Shown here: positions 17,987 through 28,133 of the stretch, piece by piece
How positions within the stretch are numbered: the stretch's first letter is position 1
Layout: every line of letters begins with the position of its first letter
Assembly: GCA_036703985.1 (NCBI GenBank)
Contig: DATNQN010000022.1
Location: forward strand, 62,001-126,000
Direction: 5' to 3'
From: Leptolyngbyaceae cyanobacterium
Lineage (GTDB): Bacteria; Cyanobacteriota; Cyanobacteriia; Cyanobacteriales; Aerosakkonemataceae
DNA: 64,000 nt
Notes under the pieces: generated by a model
What the model was told of the DNA's origin: nothing
Seen by the model: only the letters and a program-made list of their open reading frames with translations
The model's database searches: none
Position numbers and translations under genes: made by a program

Positions 17987-18862
17987 TTATCCCTTTACGC
18001 CGCTACCTGATTCTGTTTGCACGATGTAACGCTGCATGAATAAGAAAAACAACAATATTGGGGCGATCGAAATTACCGATCCCGCTGCAATTAAACGCCA
18101 ATCTAAAGAAAACGTACCTGCTAACATTGCTACCCCTACTGGCAATGTATAATACTCCGGACGATCGACTACAATTAAAGGCCAGAGGAAGTCGCTCCAA
18201 GAACCAATAAAGACAAATATCGCTAAAGTTACCAGCGCAGGACGAATGGCGGGAAGCATTACGAACCACCAAATTCCTAATTCCGAACAGCCATCCATTC
18301 TGCCAGCTTCTTCTAATTCTTTTGGCACTCCTTGAAATGCTTGTCGCAGTAAGAAAATGCCAAAAGCGGATGCTATGCTAGGAAAGATGATGCCTAAGTA
18401 AGTATTTCTTAAACCAATTTGTACGGTTAAAATATATAAAGGTATCATCACGATTTGGAAGGGAATCATGATGGTAGAAACAATAGCGGCGAAAATAGCT
18501 TCTCTTCCTGCAAAATTCAATCTCGCTAATGGATAAGCAGCCAGAGAACAGAATAATAAGTTTAAGCTAACTGTGAGAAAAGCAACTAGTATACTGTTAA
18601 ATAAATACTGCCCAAATGGGTTGGTTTGCCAAACCGTGACAAAGTTATCTAAGGTAGGTTGACTTGGTATTAATTGCGGCGGAAATTGAAAAATATTTTC
18701 CGTTGGGGATTTGAAAGCGGTACTAATTAACCATAATAAGGGAAACAGCATTAAAAACGCGATCGCGCTTAATCCCCCATACATCCAAACATATTTCCAC
18801 TGGTTAGATCGGTTTATCCTGTTACTCTTATTTTCTAGCTTTTCAATTTTGAGAATTTTCAT
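17987..18862 (-). CDS. Sugar ABC transporter permease, MalG type
   Basis: An inner-membrane permease of a binding-protein-dependent carbohydrate importer. Six membrane segments are visible. The EAA loop that contacts the ATPase reads LEEAGRMDGCSELGIWWFVMLPAIRPAL. The ATG at 18862 (MKILKIEKLENKS) is taken; an upstream in-frame TTG at 18880 directly follows the previous gene's stop. No partner permease, ATPase or binding protein is in the window, so this is an orphan subunit whose partners must be elsewhere. It directly follows the 5-formyl-THF ligase gene and could be co-transcribed with it. Confidence 0.88.
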   Translation of the reverse strand: MKILKIEKLENKSNRINRSNQWKYVWMYGGLSAIAFLMLFPLLWLISTAFKSPTENIFQFPPQLIPSQPTLDNFVTVWQTNPFGQYLFNSILVAFLTVSLNLLFCSLAAYPLARLNFAGREAIFAAIVSTIMIPFQIVMIPLYILTVQIGLRNTYLGIIFPSIASAFGIFLLRQAFQGVPKELEEAGRMDGCSELGIWWFVMLPAIRPALVTLAIFVFIGSWSDFLWPLIVVDRPEYYTLPVGVAMLAGTFSLDWRLIAAGSVISIAPILLFFLFMQRYIVQTESGSGVKG

Positions 18863-18880
18863 CGCTTTCGCCGATCTCAA

Positions 18881-19435
18881 CTAATTTTCACTTAAAATTA
18901 ACTGTCTTTCGGTACAAATAGCTTTCAAGGGTTTGTCCCAAGGGTCTACGGGTAATTCCTGAAGACACGCAAATTCAAATATAATGCCAATTGTAGGCTT
19001 TGATGCCCACTCAGGAGAACTGAGAAGGCGATCGTAATAACCGCCGCCATATCCCAGTCGATATCCCCGCACGTCACAAGCCACTGACGGAACAAGTATT
19101 AAATCTACCTCATCGGCGTTTAAAATGGGCAACTCCGGGTGAGGTTCAAAAATGTCATAAGCACCTTTTTGCAGCGGTTCTCCGGGCTTCCAGATATGCC
19201 AGGAAAGAGATTTGTCAACGCATCTAGGAAATCCCCATTGGTGACGATCGGTAAATAGAATACTCAGATCGGGTTCTTGTCGAAAACTGAAATAAGCGAG
19301 AATGGTTTTTGCTTCAGTGAACAGAGGAGAAGATAAGAGATTAGTGGAAATGCGATCGCTCTTTTTTCTCCATTCTTCTGGTAGCATAGATTGACGTTGT
19401 TTGAGAAGCGATCGTCTAAGTTGCGCTTTTTCCAT
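18881..19435 (-). CDS. ygfA: 5-formyltetrahydrofolate cyclo-ligase
   Basis: This enzyme converts 5-formyl-THF and ATP to 5,10-methenyl-THF, recycling stored folate. About 184 residues from the ATG (MEKAQLRRSLLKQRQSML); a GTG 15 bp further upstream is also in frame. The N-terminal basic RRSLLKQR and the C-terminal glycine-rich signature YRLGYGGGYYDRLL are diagnostic. A PSVACD-like substrate loop precedes the signature. The stop codon abuts the permease gene, so transcription is probably continuous. Confidence 0.92.
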   Translation of the reverse strand: MEKAQLRRSLLKQRQSMLPEEWRKKSDRISTNLLSSPLFTEAKTILAYFSFRQEPDLSILFTDRHQWGFPRCVDKSLSWHIWKPGEPLQKGAYDIFEPHPELPILNADEVDLILVPSVACDVRGYRLGYGGGYYDRLLSSPEWASKPTIGIIFEFACLQELPVDPWDKPLKAICTERQLILSEN

Positions 19436-19625
19436 TTCAATCCCAATCACATTCAGCTGAAAACGAATATAAACTAAAATAAACCCCGCTATGCTTGCTC
19501 CTGGGTGCTAGGCCAATCGACAAGTTATCTACAGATGAATGCAAGGGTAGAGTGGGGCGAAGCTCTGACAAAACCTTTGCACTGAAAGATTATCAGAGGG
19601 AGCGAATGTTGGATTTTAAAACATA

Positions 19626-21668
19626 ATGTCTAGCATAATGTCCACGGATCTCAGCGATAACCAGAAAGGAAATATATTAGCCATTGATGATACCCCGGAA
19701 AACCTTCGCCTTTTATCCACAATGCTGACAGAGCGAGGGTACGAAGTTCGCAAAGCAATATCAGGTCGCGCGGCATTAACTTCGGTGAAGGTTTTATTAC
19801 CAGACCTGATTTTGCTCGATATTAATATGCCGGAGATGGACGGTTATGAAGTTTGCACTCAATTGAAAGCTTGCGAAGAAACTCGTGACATTCCGGTGAT
19901 TTTTATCAGCGCTTTAGATGAGGTAATGGATAAAGTAAAAGCCTTTGGTGTCGGTGGCGCAGACTACATTACCAAACCCTTTAAAGTTGAAGAACTGATC
20001 GCCCGCGTGGAAAATCAACTGACTATCTCGCGTCAGCGTTTATCGTTACAAGAGAGAACAGCACAGCTGGAACAGGAAATCAAAGCACGCCAACGCGCTG
20101 AAGAAGAAGTACAACTTTTATTAACAATCAATCAAGCTATTAGTAGCGCCCCAGATTTCGATACCGCTTTAGAGGTTGCCTTGCAGCAAGTTTGCCAAAC
20201 AACCAATTGGATTTATGGCGAAGCTTGGATTCCCACTACCGATGGGTCAGCATTAGTATGCAGTCGGTGTTGGTATTGCGATCGCGCGGGGAACGATCCC
20301 GCCGTAGTAGCCGAGATCCAGCGTTTTCGAGAATACAGCGAAATACTCACCTTCTATCCCGACGAAGAAATTCCCGGACAAGTCTGGACAACCCGAAAAT
20401 CCTTATGTGTTGCCGATCTCAGCAAAATGGAGGACGCGCTCCTGAGATTGGAATTAGCAACTGATTGCGGCTTAAAAGCTGCTTTTGGCGTACCTATCGT
20501 CCCTCTGGGAAGCAAGCGCCAAAATATAGATTTGCTCAGTTCTCAATCCCCTGTTTTGGCGGTGCTGGTGTTTTTTACCTTATCAACGCGATCGCAAGAT
20601 AAGCGGTTATGCGAATTAGTTAATGTGGTAGCGGCTCAGTCAGGAGTTGTACTGCAACAGAAGAAAGTCCAAGCAGAAATGAAAGCACTGTTTGCGGCGA
20701 TGACGGATGTGGTAGTAGTTCGGGATGTTTCTGGACGTTGCCTGAATGTTATCCCAACCAGTAGCGAAAATTTGTACAAACCTGCAACAGAAATTATTGG
20801 CAGAAAAGTCCACGAAATTTTGCCGGAAGCCCAAGCCGATTTAATTCTCCAAGCAATTCTCGAAGCAGTTTCCACGCAAAAAACCGTTGAAATTGAATAC
20901 AGTTTGCCAATAGGAGGCAAAGATATTTGGTTTGCAGAGACGGTTTCACCGCTTTCTTCTGAAACGACGATTTTGGTGGCGCGGGACATCACCGAGCGCA
21001 AGCAAGCCCAGTCAGCGCTGCAACAAGAGCAAGAAAAGTCAGAACAATTATTACTGAATATTTTGCCAGAGGCGATCGCCGATCGATTGAAAGAAAATCA
21101 AGGTGCAATCGCTGAAAATTTCAATGAAGTTACCATTTTATTTGCCGATATTGTCGGTTTTACTCCCCTGTCGGCGCGAATCACCCCGACTGAATTAGTT
21201 AATTTGCTCAACGAGATTTTTTCCAAGTTTGACGAACTCACAGAAAAACACGGTTTAGAAAAAATCAAAACCATTGGCGACGCTTATATGGTAGTAGGCG
21301 GATTGCCCGTTCCCAAAGAAAATAGCGCAGAAGCTATTGCGGAAATGGCACTGGATATGCAAGCAGCGATCGCCCATTTGCAAACGAAATATAGGGAACA
21401 ATTACAAATCCGTATCGGCATTAATACTGGATCGGTAGTAGCAGGTGTAATTGGCATGAAAAAATTTATTTACGACCTCTGGGGAGATGCGGTAAATGTA
21501 GCTTCTCGGATGGAATCATCGGGTATACCGGGCAAAATTCAAGTAACAGAAGTTAGTTACCAAAGTTTAAAAAACCGCTATGAGTTCGAGAAACGCGGAG
21601 AAGTAGCTGTTAAAGGTAGGGGAGAGATGACCACTTACTGGTTAGTTGGAAAGATATTAGCTAAATAA
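19626..21668 (+). CDS. Response-regulator / GAF / PAS adenylate cyclase
   Basis: A 680-residue signalling protein that should make cyclic AMP. Order: REC domain (about 14-135, phospho-acceptor D65 in LILLDINMPEMDG); coiled coil (140-170); GAF-like domain (170-350); PAS-like domain (352-460); class III cyclase (about 490-675). The cyclase has metal aspartate in LFADIVGF. The adenine-selecting lysine is in EKIKTIGDAY and the aspartate in YDLWGDAVNVASRM, so ATP rather than GTP is the expected substrate. A second in-frame ATG lies 12 bp downstream. It lies 71 bp before the giant kinase gene on the same strand. Confidence 0.92.
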   Translation: MSSIMSTDLSDNQKGNILAIDDTPENLRLLSTMLTERGYEVRKAISGRAALTSVKVLLPDLILLDINMPEMDGYEVCTQLKACEETRDIPVIFISALDEVMDKVKAFGVGGADYITKPFKVEELIARVENQLTISRQRLSLQERTAQLEQEIKARQRAEEEVQLLLTINQAISSAPDFDTALEVALQQVCQTTNWIYGEAWIPTTDGSALVCSRCWYCDRAGNDPAVVAEIQRFREYSEILTFYPDEEIPGQVWTTRKSLCVADLSKMEDALLRLELATDCGLKAAFGVPIVPLGSKRQNIDLLSSQSPVLAVLVFFTLSTRSQDKRLCELVNVVAAQSGVVLQQKKVQAEMKALFAAMTDVVVVRDVSGRCLNVIPTSSENLYKPATEIIGRKVHEILPEAQADLILQAILEAVSTQKTVEIEYSLPIGGKDIWFAETVSPLSSETTILVARDITERKQAQSALQQEQEKSEQLLLNILPEAIADRLKENQGAIAENFNEVTILFADIVGFTPLSARITPTELVNLLNEIFSKFDELTEKHGLEKIKTIGDAYMVVGGLPVPKENSAEAIAEMALDMQAAIAHLQTKYREQLQIRIGINTGSVVAGVIGMKKFIYDLWGDAVNVASRMESSGIPGKIQVTEVSYQSLKNRYEFEKRGEVAVKGRGEMTTYWLVGKILAK

Positions 21669-21739
21669 TAAGTTGTTAATTCAGATCTTAGCAGACAGAA
21701 TATAATTCCGAAATTTCATTTAAATCTAGCCTGAAATAT

Positions 21740-24700
21740 ATGATTAACATTCCTAACTATTCTATACTTTCGCAAATCTATGAAAGCATCAACTCTCTAG
21801 TTTATCGGGCTATCCACATCTCAGATAAACAACCCGTTATTCTCAAACTTTTAAAAGAAGATTATCCGACTCCTTCTGAACTGACTCGTTACAAGCAGGA
21901 ATACAAAATTACGTGCAATCTTAATATAGAAGGAGTCATCAAAGCTTATAGCTTAGAAACTTATGAGAGGACTCTCGCGATCGTACTTGAAGATTTTGGC
22001 GCTTCCTCCTTAAGAAAAGTGATGAATAATCGCGATTGCGTAAGTTGTTCTTTAGAAGAATTTCTAACGATCGCCATCAAAACCACTGAAATTTTAGGCC
22101 AAATTCACACCGCCAATATTATCCACAAAGACATTAACCCTTCCAATATCATCTTTAATCCCGCAACCAGACAACTAAAAATTATCGATTTTGGCATTTC
22201 CACCCAATTAACTCGCGAAAACCCTACTCTAAAAAATCCCAATGTCTTAGAAGGTACGCTAGCTTACATTTCTCCAGAACAGACCGGCAGAATGAATCGT
22301 TCTCTAGACTATCGCGCTGACTTTTATTCTCTCGGCGTTACTTTCTACGAATTGCTAACAGGACAATTGCCTTTTGAAACCGACGATCCCTTAGAGTTAG
22401 TGCATTGTCACATTGCTAAAATTCCAATTTCCCCGCATCAAATTAATCCAGAAATTCCGACCATCCTCTCAAATATCGTGATGAAAATGATGGCGAAAAC
22501 AGCAGAGGAGAGATATCAAAGCGCTTGGGGAATCAAAGCAGATTTAGAAGAATGCCAAACTCAGCTACAGACAACAGGAAATATTTCTTACTTTCCCCTC
22601 GCTGCAAAAGATATTTCTGACAAGTTTCAAATTCCTCAAAAACTCTACGGACGAGCAAGAGAAGTTGCAACTTTATTGACAGCTTTTGAGAGAATAGCTG
22701 GAGAAAGTCAAAAGTCAAAATTAAAAATTAAAAAACGGTATGAAGAAGAGTTTTCATACCAAGTTTCCCAGCCGAAATCGCAAATAGAAATGATGTTAGT
22801 TACGGGTTATTCCGGCATCGGTAAATCAGTGCTAGTGCAGGAACTCTACAAACCCATCACAGAAAAACGCGGTTATTTCATTTCTGGGAAATTTGACCAA
22901 TTGCAGCGTAATATTCCCTACTCTGCCGTAGTTAACGCTTTCAAAGAGTTGGTAAGGCAACTGTTAACTGAAAGCGAATCACAACTACAGCGATGGCGAA
23001 ACAAACTTTTAGCAGCTTTTGGCTCCAACGGACAGGTGATTATTGATGTAATTCCCGAAGTAGAACTGATCGTCGGTAAGCAGCCACTGGTGCCAGATAT
23101 AGGGCCAGCGGAGTCGCAAAATCGCTTTAATTTAGTCTTTCAAAACTTTATCCGGGCATTTTGTACAAAAGAGCATCCCTTAGTCATTTTTCTGGATGAT
23201 TTGCAGTGGGCAGATTCAGCAACACTAAAATTAATTGAACTGATGATGACTAATGTTGATACCCAGTATTTATTTTTAATTGGGGCGTATCGGGATAACG
23301 AGGTCAACTCCGCTCATCCGTTGACAATAACCCTTGATGGGCTACAAAAAGAAGGTGTTACTATCAACTATATTACCTTAGCACCCTTAGCACTAGAGTC
23401 TGTCAGTCAACTAATTGCCGATACATTGCATAGGGACACCTCTTCTGTAAACGCCTTAGCAAAACTGGTGGTGAAAAAAACCAATGGCAATCCTTTCTTT
23501 ATTAATGAATTTCTGAAAACTTTGTACGCTGAAAATTTAATAACCTTTGATTTTGTCCGCCACGTTTGGCAGTGGAATCTCGATCAAATCGAAGCAATAG
23601 AAATTGCCAATAATGTAGTTGATTTGATGATTGACAAGTTAAAGAAACTACCAAAATCTACTCAGCAGGTTTTACGTTTGGCAGCTTGTATAGGTGCTTC
23701 TTTTGACTTAAACACTCTCTCGATTATCTGTGAAAAAGCAAAAGAAGCAATTTATCCCGCTCTAGTTAAGGCAGTTCAGGCTGGATTAATTCTGCCTACA
23801 TCCGAGTTAGATGAACAACTGTTAATTCAAAACTATAAGTTCGGTCACGATCGCATTCAACAGGCGGCTTACGCTCTCATTGATGACGATCGCAAAAAAG
23901 CAGTGCATCTCCAGATCGGTCGGCTGTTGCTAGCAAATCTATCTCCTCAGTCGCGAGCAGAAAAAATCTTTAATATAGTCGATCATCTCAATTTAGGTCG
24001 AGAATTAATCGCAGATGAACAAGAACTAGTTAACCTAGCACGATTAAATCTGGAAGCAGGAAAAAAAGCCAAGGATTCAACAGCTTACACTGCTGCTTTG
24101 GTTCAATATTTTACTCCAGGGATAGAGGTTTTGCTTCCAGACAGTTGGAAAACTCATTATGACTTGACATTTGCTTTGTATCGAGAAAAGTCTGAATGTG
24201 AATATTTATGTCGCAATTTTGAGAAAGCAGAAGAGAGCTTCGATCTCATCTTAGATCGGGCAAAATCTAAGTTCGATCGCGCAGAAATTCATAACATTCG
24301 GATGGTTTTATATGAGAACAGTGGTAATTATATCAAAGCAATTTCTATCGGAATAAAAGCATTAAAAAGTTTTGGACTAAGTTGGCAGTTAAACAAAAAG
24401 TCGGAAATACTTTCATTAATAGACGAAGAATTGCTCTTGTATCGAGCCAATCTGGAAAGAATTAACATAGCCGATCTCATTAATGCTCCAGAAGTAGTTA
24501 ATCCAGAGATAAGAGTCTGTATAAGACTCTTAATGAATATGATGGGTTCTGCTTTTTTCAGTGACCAAGATTTGTTAGCTGCGATCGCGCTGAAAATAGT
24601 CAATCTTGCGATCGAATACGGTAACTCACAGGAAACTTGTTATGGATATGCTGTCTGGGGAATGCTTGCAGGGCATATATTAATTGACGATGAGACTGGT

Positions 24701-27100
24701 TATGGATTCGGTCAATTAGCTATGAATCTAACCGAGCAATTTAATAATCTTAATTTAGTTTGCAAAGTATTTAATGTATTTGGTGGCCATATTAGTCCCT
24801 GGCGAAGCCATCTTAAGAAAAGTATTCCGATTCTTAGAAAGGGCTACTTGGCGGGGGTGGAAACAGGAGAAGTTACTGTCAGCTATAATTCTTATAATTT
24901 AATTATACAAAGAATTCTAGTTGCTGATAGTTTTGGTAACATTATTGAAGAATCTAACAAGCATATTGATTTTCTCAAGCAAATTAAAAGTCATATTTTT
25001 GTTCAAGTCCAGCAATTGTATCAGCATTTCCTCTTCAATTTGCAGGGTTTAACCGCAGACAAATTTTCTTTAAGTGATGATGAATTTGATGAATTCCAGT
25101 GTTTGCGGATATGGCAGGAAAACAATTTCCTGACTGGAGTAGCGCCTTATAACATCTTTAAAACCCAAATCTTCTTTCTGTATGGGGATTATGAAAAGGC
25201 TCTAGAGCGGGCAATACAAACTGAGGAGAGTATAGTTTTTATTGCAGGTATGCCTATTCAAACAGAATATTACTTTTACTATTCCTTAGTTTTAACCGCT
25301 ATTTATACGACTGCTACAGCTTGGGAACAGCAGGAGTATCGAGAAATTTTAGAGGCTAATCAGCAAAAGATGAAAATTTGGGCAGATAACTGTCCGGAGA
25401 ACTTTCTTCATAAATACCTGTTAATGGAAGCAGAAATAGCTCGCATTTCCGGCAAAGAAATAGAAGTGATATGGGACTTGTACGATCGCGCCATCTCTTC
25501 AGCCCATGAAAACGAGTTTATCCAGAATGAAGCTTTGGCTAATGAACTAGCCGCCAAGTTCTGGTTAGCTAAGGGTAAAGAGGAAATTGCCCAACTCTAC
25601 ATGAAAAAAGCTCACTATGGCTACCAGCTTTGGGGCGCTAAACGCAAAGTCGAAGATTTGGAGGAAAAATATCAGCAGCTATTACCTAAATCATCTGCTG
25701 TAAGTCGCGCTATTTCCATAGAGAAGACAATTACCACAACTGATTCTCAGTCAGGTGAAACTTTAGATTTAGCTACTTTCATCAAAGCAACCCAGGCGAT
25801 TTCCAGCGAAATTATGCTGGATAAATTACTTGCTGCCTTAATGAAAATTCTCATCCAGAATGCCGGGGCGCAAATTGGTTATTTAATTTTGCAAAATGAA
25901 GGCAAATTGCAGATAGAAGCTTCTGGAGAAGTGGATTCGGATAACATTGCCATATTGGAATCAATTTCCATACAGAACCGCCTGCCAGAAGCAATTATCA
26001 ATTACGTTGTCCGCACGAAAGAAACAGTGGTTTTAAATGATGCTACACGCGAAGGAAACTTTATTAATGACCCCTACATCAAACAGCATCAAGCTAAATC
26101 TATTTTGTGTGCGCCGCTGCTCGATCGATCTCGACTTATCGGCATTATTTATCTAGAAAATAATCTTACTAAAGGAGCTTTTACCCCAACCCGATTGTCT
26201 GTCTTACAACTGTTATCGGGACAAGCTGCCATCTCGATTGAAAATGCTCGCCTTTATCAAAGCCTAGAAGACAAAGTAAAACAACGTACTGCCCAACTCG
26301 CTAAAGCCAATCAGGAAATCACCGCTCTCAACGAACTCCTCAAACAAGAAAACTTTCGCATGAGAGCCGAGCTTGAAGTTACCAAACAACTGCAACAAAT
26401 GATTTTACCGAAACAGTCGGAATTAGAATCAATTGCAGAATTAGAAATTGCTGGATTTATGGAACCAGCCGATGAAGTGGGCGGCGATTACTACGACGTA
26501 TTGCAACGAGATGGTAAAATCAAAATTGGCATTGGCGATGTCACCGGACATGGGTTAGAAAGTGGCGTTTTAATGTTGATGACGCAAACGGCAGTCAGAA
26601 CATTACAGGAAAGCAATTGCGCCGATCCAGTGCAATTTCTCGATATTCTCAACCGCACGATTTATCACAACGCTCAACGAATCAATCCTTATCGAAATTT
26701 AACTCTAACTTTGATAGATTACGCCGATCGCACTTTGAAAATTAGCGGTCAGCATGAGGAGATAATCATCGTGCGTGCTAACGGTGAATTAGAACTAATC
26801 GATACGCGACATCTCGGTTTTCCCATCGCTTTAGAGGAGGATATTGCTGATTTTATCGACTGCGAAGAAGTGCAACTTAATATAGGGGATGTGGTGGTAT
26901 TGTATACTGATGGAGTTACAGAAGCTTTCGATATCGATCGCCATCAATACGGACTAGAACGTTTATGCGGAATAGCCCAACGCAACCACTCTCTTTCAGC
27001 AGAAGAAATCAGACAAGCGATCGTTGAAGACGTCCGACAGCATATCGGCTCCCAAAAAGTTTTTGACGATATTACTTTAGTGGTGATAAAACAGAAGTAG
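21740..27100 (+). CDS. Giant Ser/Thr kinase - AAA-type ATPase - GAF - PP2C phosphatase
   Basis: 1786 residues. Order: protein kinase (1-270; IIHKDINPSNIIF catalytic loop, KIIDFG metal motif, APE-like ISPEQTG); predicted ATPase (300-650; P-loop GYSGIGKS near 355-362, Walker B LVIFLDDLQWAD near 480-491); helical TPR-like region (700-1310); GAF (1345-1500); coiled coil (1505-1550); SpoIIE/RsbU-type PP2C phosphatase (1560-1786; DEVGGDYYD and GDVTGHG). The front resembles the cyanobacterial HstK proteins, which normally end in a histidine kinase; here the output is a phosphatase. The glycine-rich loop of the kinase is degenerate (YESINSLVYRA). GHKL-like and STAS-like genes follow. Confidence 0.92.
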   Translation: MINIPNYSILSQIYESINSLVYRAIHISDKQPVILKLLKEDYPTPSELTRYKQEYKITCNLNIEGVIKAYSLETYERTLAIVLEDFGASSLRKVMNNRDCVSCSLEEFLTIAIKTTEILGQIHTANIIHKDINPSNIIFNPATRQLKIIDFGISTQLTRENPTLKNPNVLEGTLAYISPEQTGRMNRSLDYRADFYSLGVTFYELLTGQLPFETDDPLELVHCHIAKIPISPHQINPEIPTILSNIVMKMMAKTAEERYQSAWGIKADLEECQTQLQTTGNISYFPLAAKDISDKFQIPQKLYGRAREVATLLTAFERIAGESQKSKLKIKKRYEEEFSYQVSQPKSQIEMMLVTGYSGIGKSVLVQELYKPITEKRGYFISGKFDQLQRNIPYSAVVNAFKELVRQLLTESESQLQRWRNKLLAAFGSNGQVIIDVIPEVELIVGKQPLVPDIGPAESQNRFNLVFQNFIRAFCTKEHPLVIFLDDLQWADSATLKLIELMMTNVDTQYLFLIGAYRDNEVNSAHPLTITLDGLQKEGVTINYITLAPLALESVSQLIADTLHRDTSSVNALAKLVVKKTNGNPFFINEFLKTLYAENLITFDFVRHVWQWNLDQIEAIEIANNVVDLMIDKLKKLPKSTQQVLRLAACIGASFDLNTLSIICEKAKEAIYPALVKAVQAGLILPTSELDEQLLIQNYKFGHDRIQQAAYALIDDDRKKAVHLQIGRLLLANLSPQSRAEKIFNIVDHLNLGRELIADEQELVNLARLNLEAGKKAKDSTAYTAALVQYFTPGIEVLLPDSWKTHYDLTFALYREKSECEYLCRNFEKAEESFDLILDRAKSKFDRAEIHNIRMVLYENSGNYIKAISIGIKALKSFGLSWQLNKKSEILSLIDEELLLYRANLERINIADLINAPEVVNPEIRVCIRLLMNMMGSAFFSDQDLLAAIALKIVNLAIEYGNSQETCYGYAVWGMLAGHILIDDETGYGFGQLAMNLTEQFNNLNLVCKVFNVFGGHISPWRSHLKKSIPILRKGYLAGVETGEVTVSYNSYNLIIQRILVADSFGNIIEESNKHIDFLKQIKSHIFVQVQQLYQHFLFNLQGLTADKFSLSDDEFDEFQCLRIWQENNFLTGVAPYNIFKTQIFFLYGDYEKALERAIQTEESIVFIAGMPIQTEYYFYYSLVLTAIYTTATAWEQQEYREILEANQQKMKIWADNCPENFLHKYLLMEAEIARISGKEIEVIWDLYDRAISSAHENEFIQNEALANELAAKFWLAKGKEEIAQLYMKKAHYGYQLWGAKRKVEDLEEKYQQLLPKSSAVSRAISIEKTITTTDSQSGETLDLATFIKATQAISSEIMLDKLLAALMKILIQNAGAQIGYLILQNEGKLQIEASGEVDSDNIAILESISIQNRLPEAIINYVVRTKETVVLNDATREGNFINDPYIKQHQAKSILCAPLLDRSRLIGIIYLENNLTKGAFTPTRLSVLQLLSGQAAISIENARLYQSLEDKVKQRTAQLAKANQEITALNELLKQENFRMRAELEVTKQLQQMILPKQSELESIAELEIAGFMEPADEVGGDYYDVLQRDGKIKIGIGDVTGHGLESGVLMLMTQTAVRTLQESNCADPVQFLDILNRTIYHNAQRINPYRNLTLTLIDYADRTLKISGQHEEIIIVRANGELELIDTRHLGFPIALEEDIADFIDCEEVQLNIGDVVVLYTDGVTEAFDIDRHQYGLERLCGIAQRNHSLSAEEIRQAIVEDVRQHIGSQKVFDDITLVVIKQK

Positions 27101-27163
27101 ATATCTGTCTAATTTGTCCCTGCGATTCAATTTGTTAAATTTTTCAAAACTAAAGCTAAGCGT

Positions 27164-27745
27164 ATGTCTCAAATCATCGGAAATTTTCTAGAAGAGATAT
27201 TAGATGATAGTAAGATATTTATGATGGAATTTTTTATCCACGCTATACCTGTGGAAAAGCGCAAGCAAACAAGATATTTGTCTCTAGCTTTTATGGCTGA
27301 ATACTTGACAAAATTTTTTCCTTTTAATGAAGAAGATGTCCAATTTTATCAAAAACAATTACAGCTTAAAAGTGCCGTAAATTATATCGCTAATGAATTG
27401 TTGGACAACTCAATAAAATATAATTATGAACTTGGCAAATATCCCCTAAGATTTGCAATTTACCTGCTGGATCGCGAATTAGTATTCGTAACCAGGAACT
27501 GCGCCAATAAAAAAAATTTGGATAGGTTGAATAACTTTATTAATGAGCTTATAAATTCAGATGTTAGTGAGTTTTATTTCCGTCAGATGGAAAAAGGGGC
27601 TGAGGAGAAGAGTGAAGAGTCCCAGTTGGGTTTCTTGAGCATCCTTAATGATTATGGAGCTAAATTAGGCTGGAAAATCGAGAAAGTGAGTGATGAACCT
27701 GAAATTACTACTGTTACCACAATGGTACAGCTAGTAACAAACTAA
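27164..27745 (+). CDS. GHKL-like regulator (possible partner-switching kinase, slr1658-like)
   Basis: 193 residues, cytoplasmic. The central segment AVNYIANELLDNSIKYNYE resembles the N-box of GHKL ATPases. A later SQLGFLSILNDYGAKLGWKIE may stand for the G2 box, although the glycine motifs are weak. Its place between a PP2C phosphatase gene and a STAS gene fits an anti-sigma/switch-kinase role. I recall the family as the cyanobacterial slr1658-type regulators (related to SiaB), but cannot verify that here. 63 bp separate it from the upstream gene and 40 bp from the STAS gene. Confidence 0.7.
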   Translation: MSQIIGNFLEEILDDSKIFMMEFFIHAIPVEKRKQTRYLSLAFMAEYLTKFFPFNEEDVQFYQKQLQLKSAVNYIANELLDNSIKYNYELGKYPLRFAIYLLDRELVFVTRNCANKKNLDRLNNFINELINSDVSEFYFRQMEKGAEEKSEESQLGFLSILNDYGAKLGWKIEKVSDEPEITTVTTMVQLVTN

Positions 27746-27785
27746 TGGTAGGTTATTTAAATGATAAATAGCAGGCTGGAAGAAA

Positions 27786-28133
27786 ATGGAAGTTAAAACT
27801 GATGACTATAGGGTATGGTACGATCGAGAAAACGCTACAATGAATTTTCAGGGTTTGTTGCGGGAAGGTACAATAGCTGACTACAAGGCTATAGAACATT
27901 TACTCGATGAGGCGCTAGCACAAGAACTATCAACTCTGACAATAAATATACAAAATTTAGAATTTATTGACAGTTCGGCGACGAGTGTATTATCTCGTTT
28001 TGTAATTGGCGTTCGTAAGAAAAAAACTATTCAGCTAGCAGTAAAAGGATCGAAAGCAATCCCCTGGCAAGATAAACTTTTAGATAATTGGCACAGATTA
28101 ATGCCCGCTTTAACAGCAGAATGGGTAGAGTAA
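27786..28133 (+). CDS. STAS-like anti-sigma-factor antagonist (slr1659-like)
   Basis: 115 residues. The STAS core is visible: strands at the N-terminus, then LSTLTINIQNLEFIDSSATSVLSRFV. The DSSAT segment corresponds to the serine/threonine site phosphorylated in SpoIIAA/RsbV-type antagonists. The C-terminus (WQDKLLDNWHRLMPALTAEWVE) is helical. GGAAG lies before the ATG. It is the last gene of the kinase/phosphatase - GHKL - STAS set. Expected logic: the GHKL protein phosphorylates it and the PP2C domain dephosphorylates it. Confidence 0.75.
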   Translation: MEVKTDDYRVWYDRENATMNFQGLLREGTIADYKAIEHLLDEALAQELSTLTINIQNLEFIDSSATSVLSRFVIGVRKKKTIQLAVKGSKAIPWQDKLLDNWHRLMPALTAEWVE

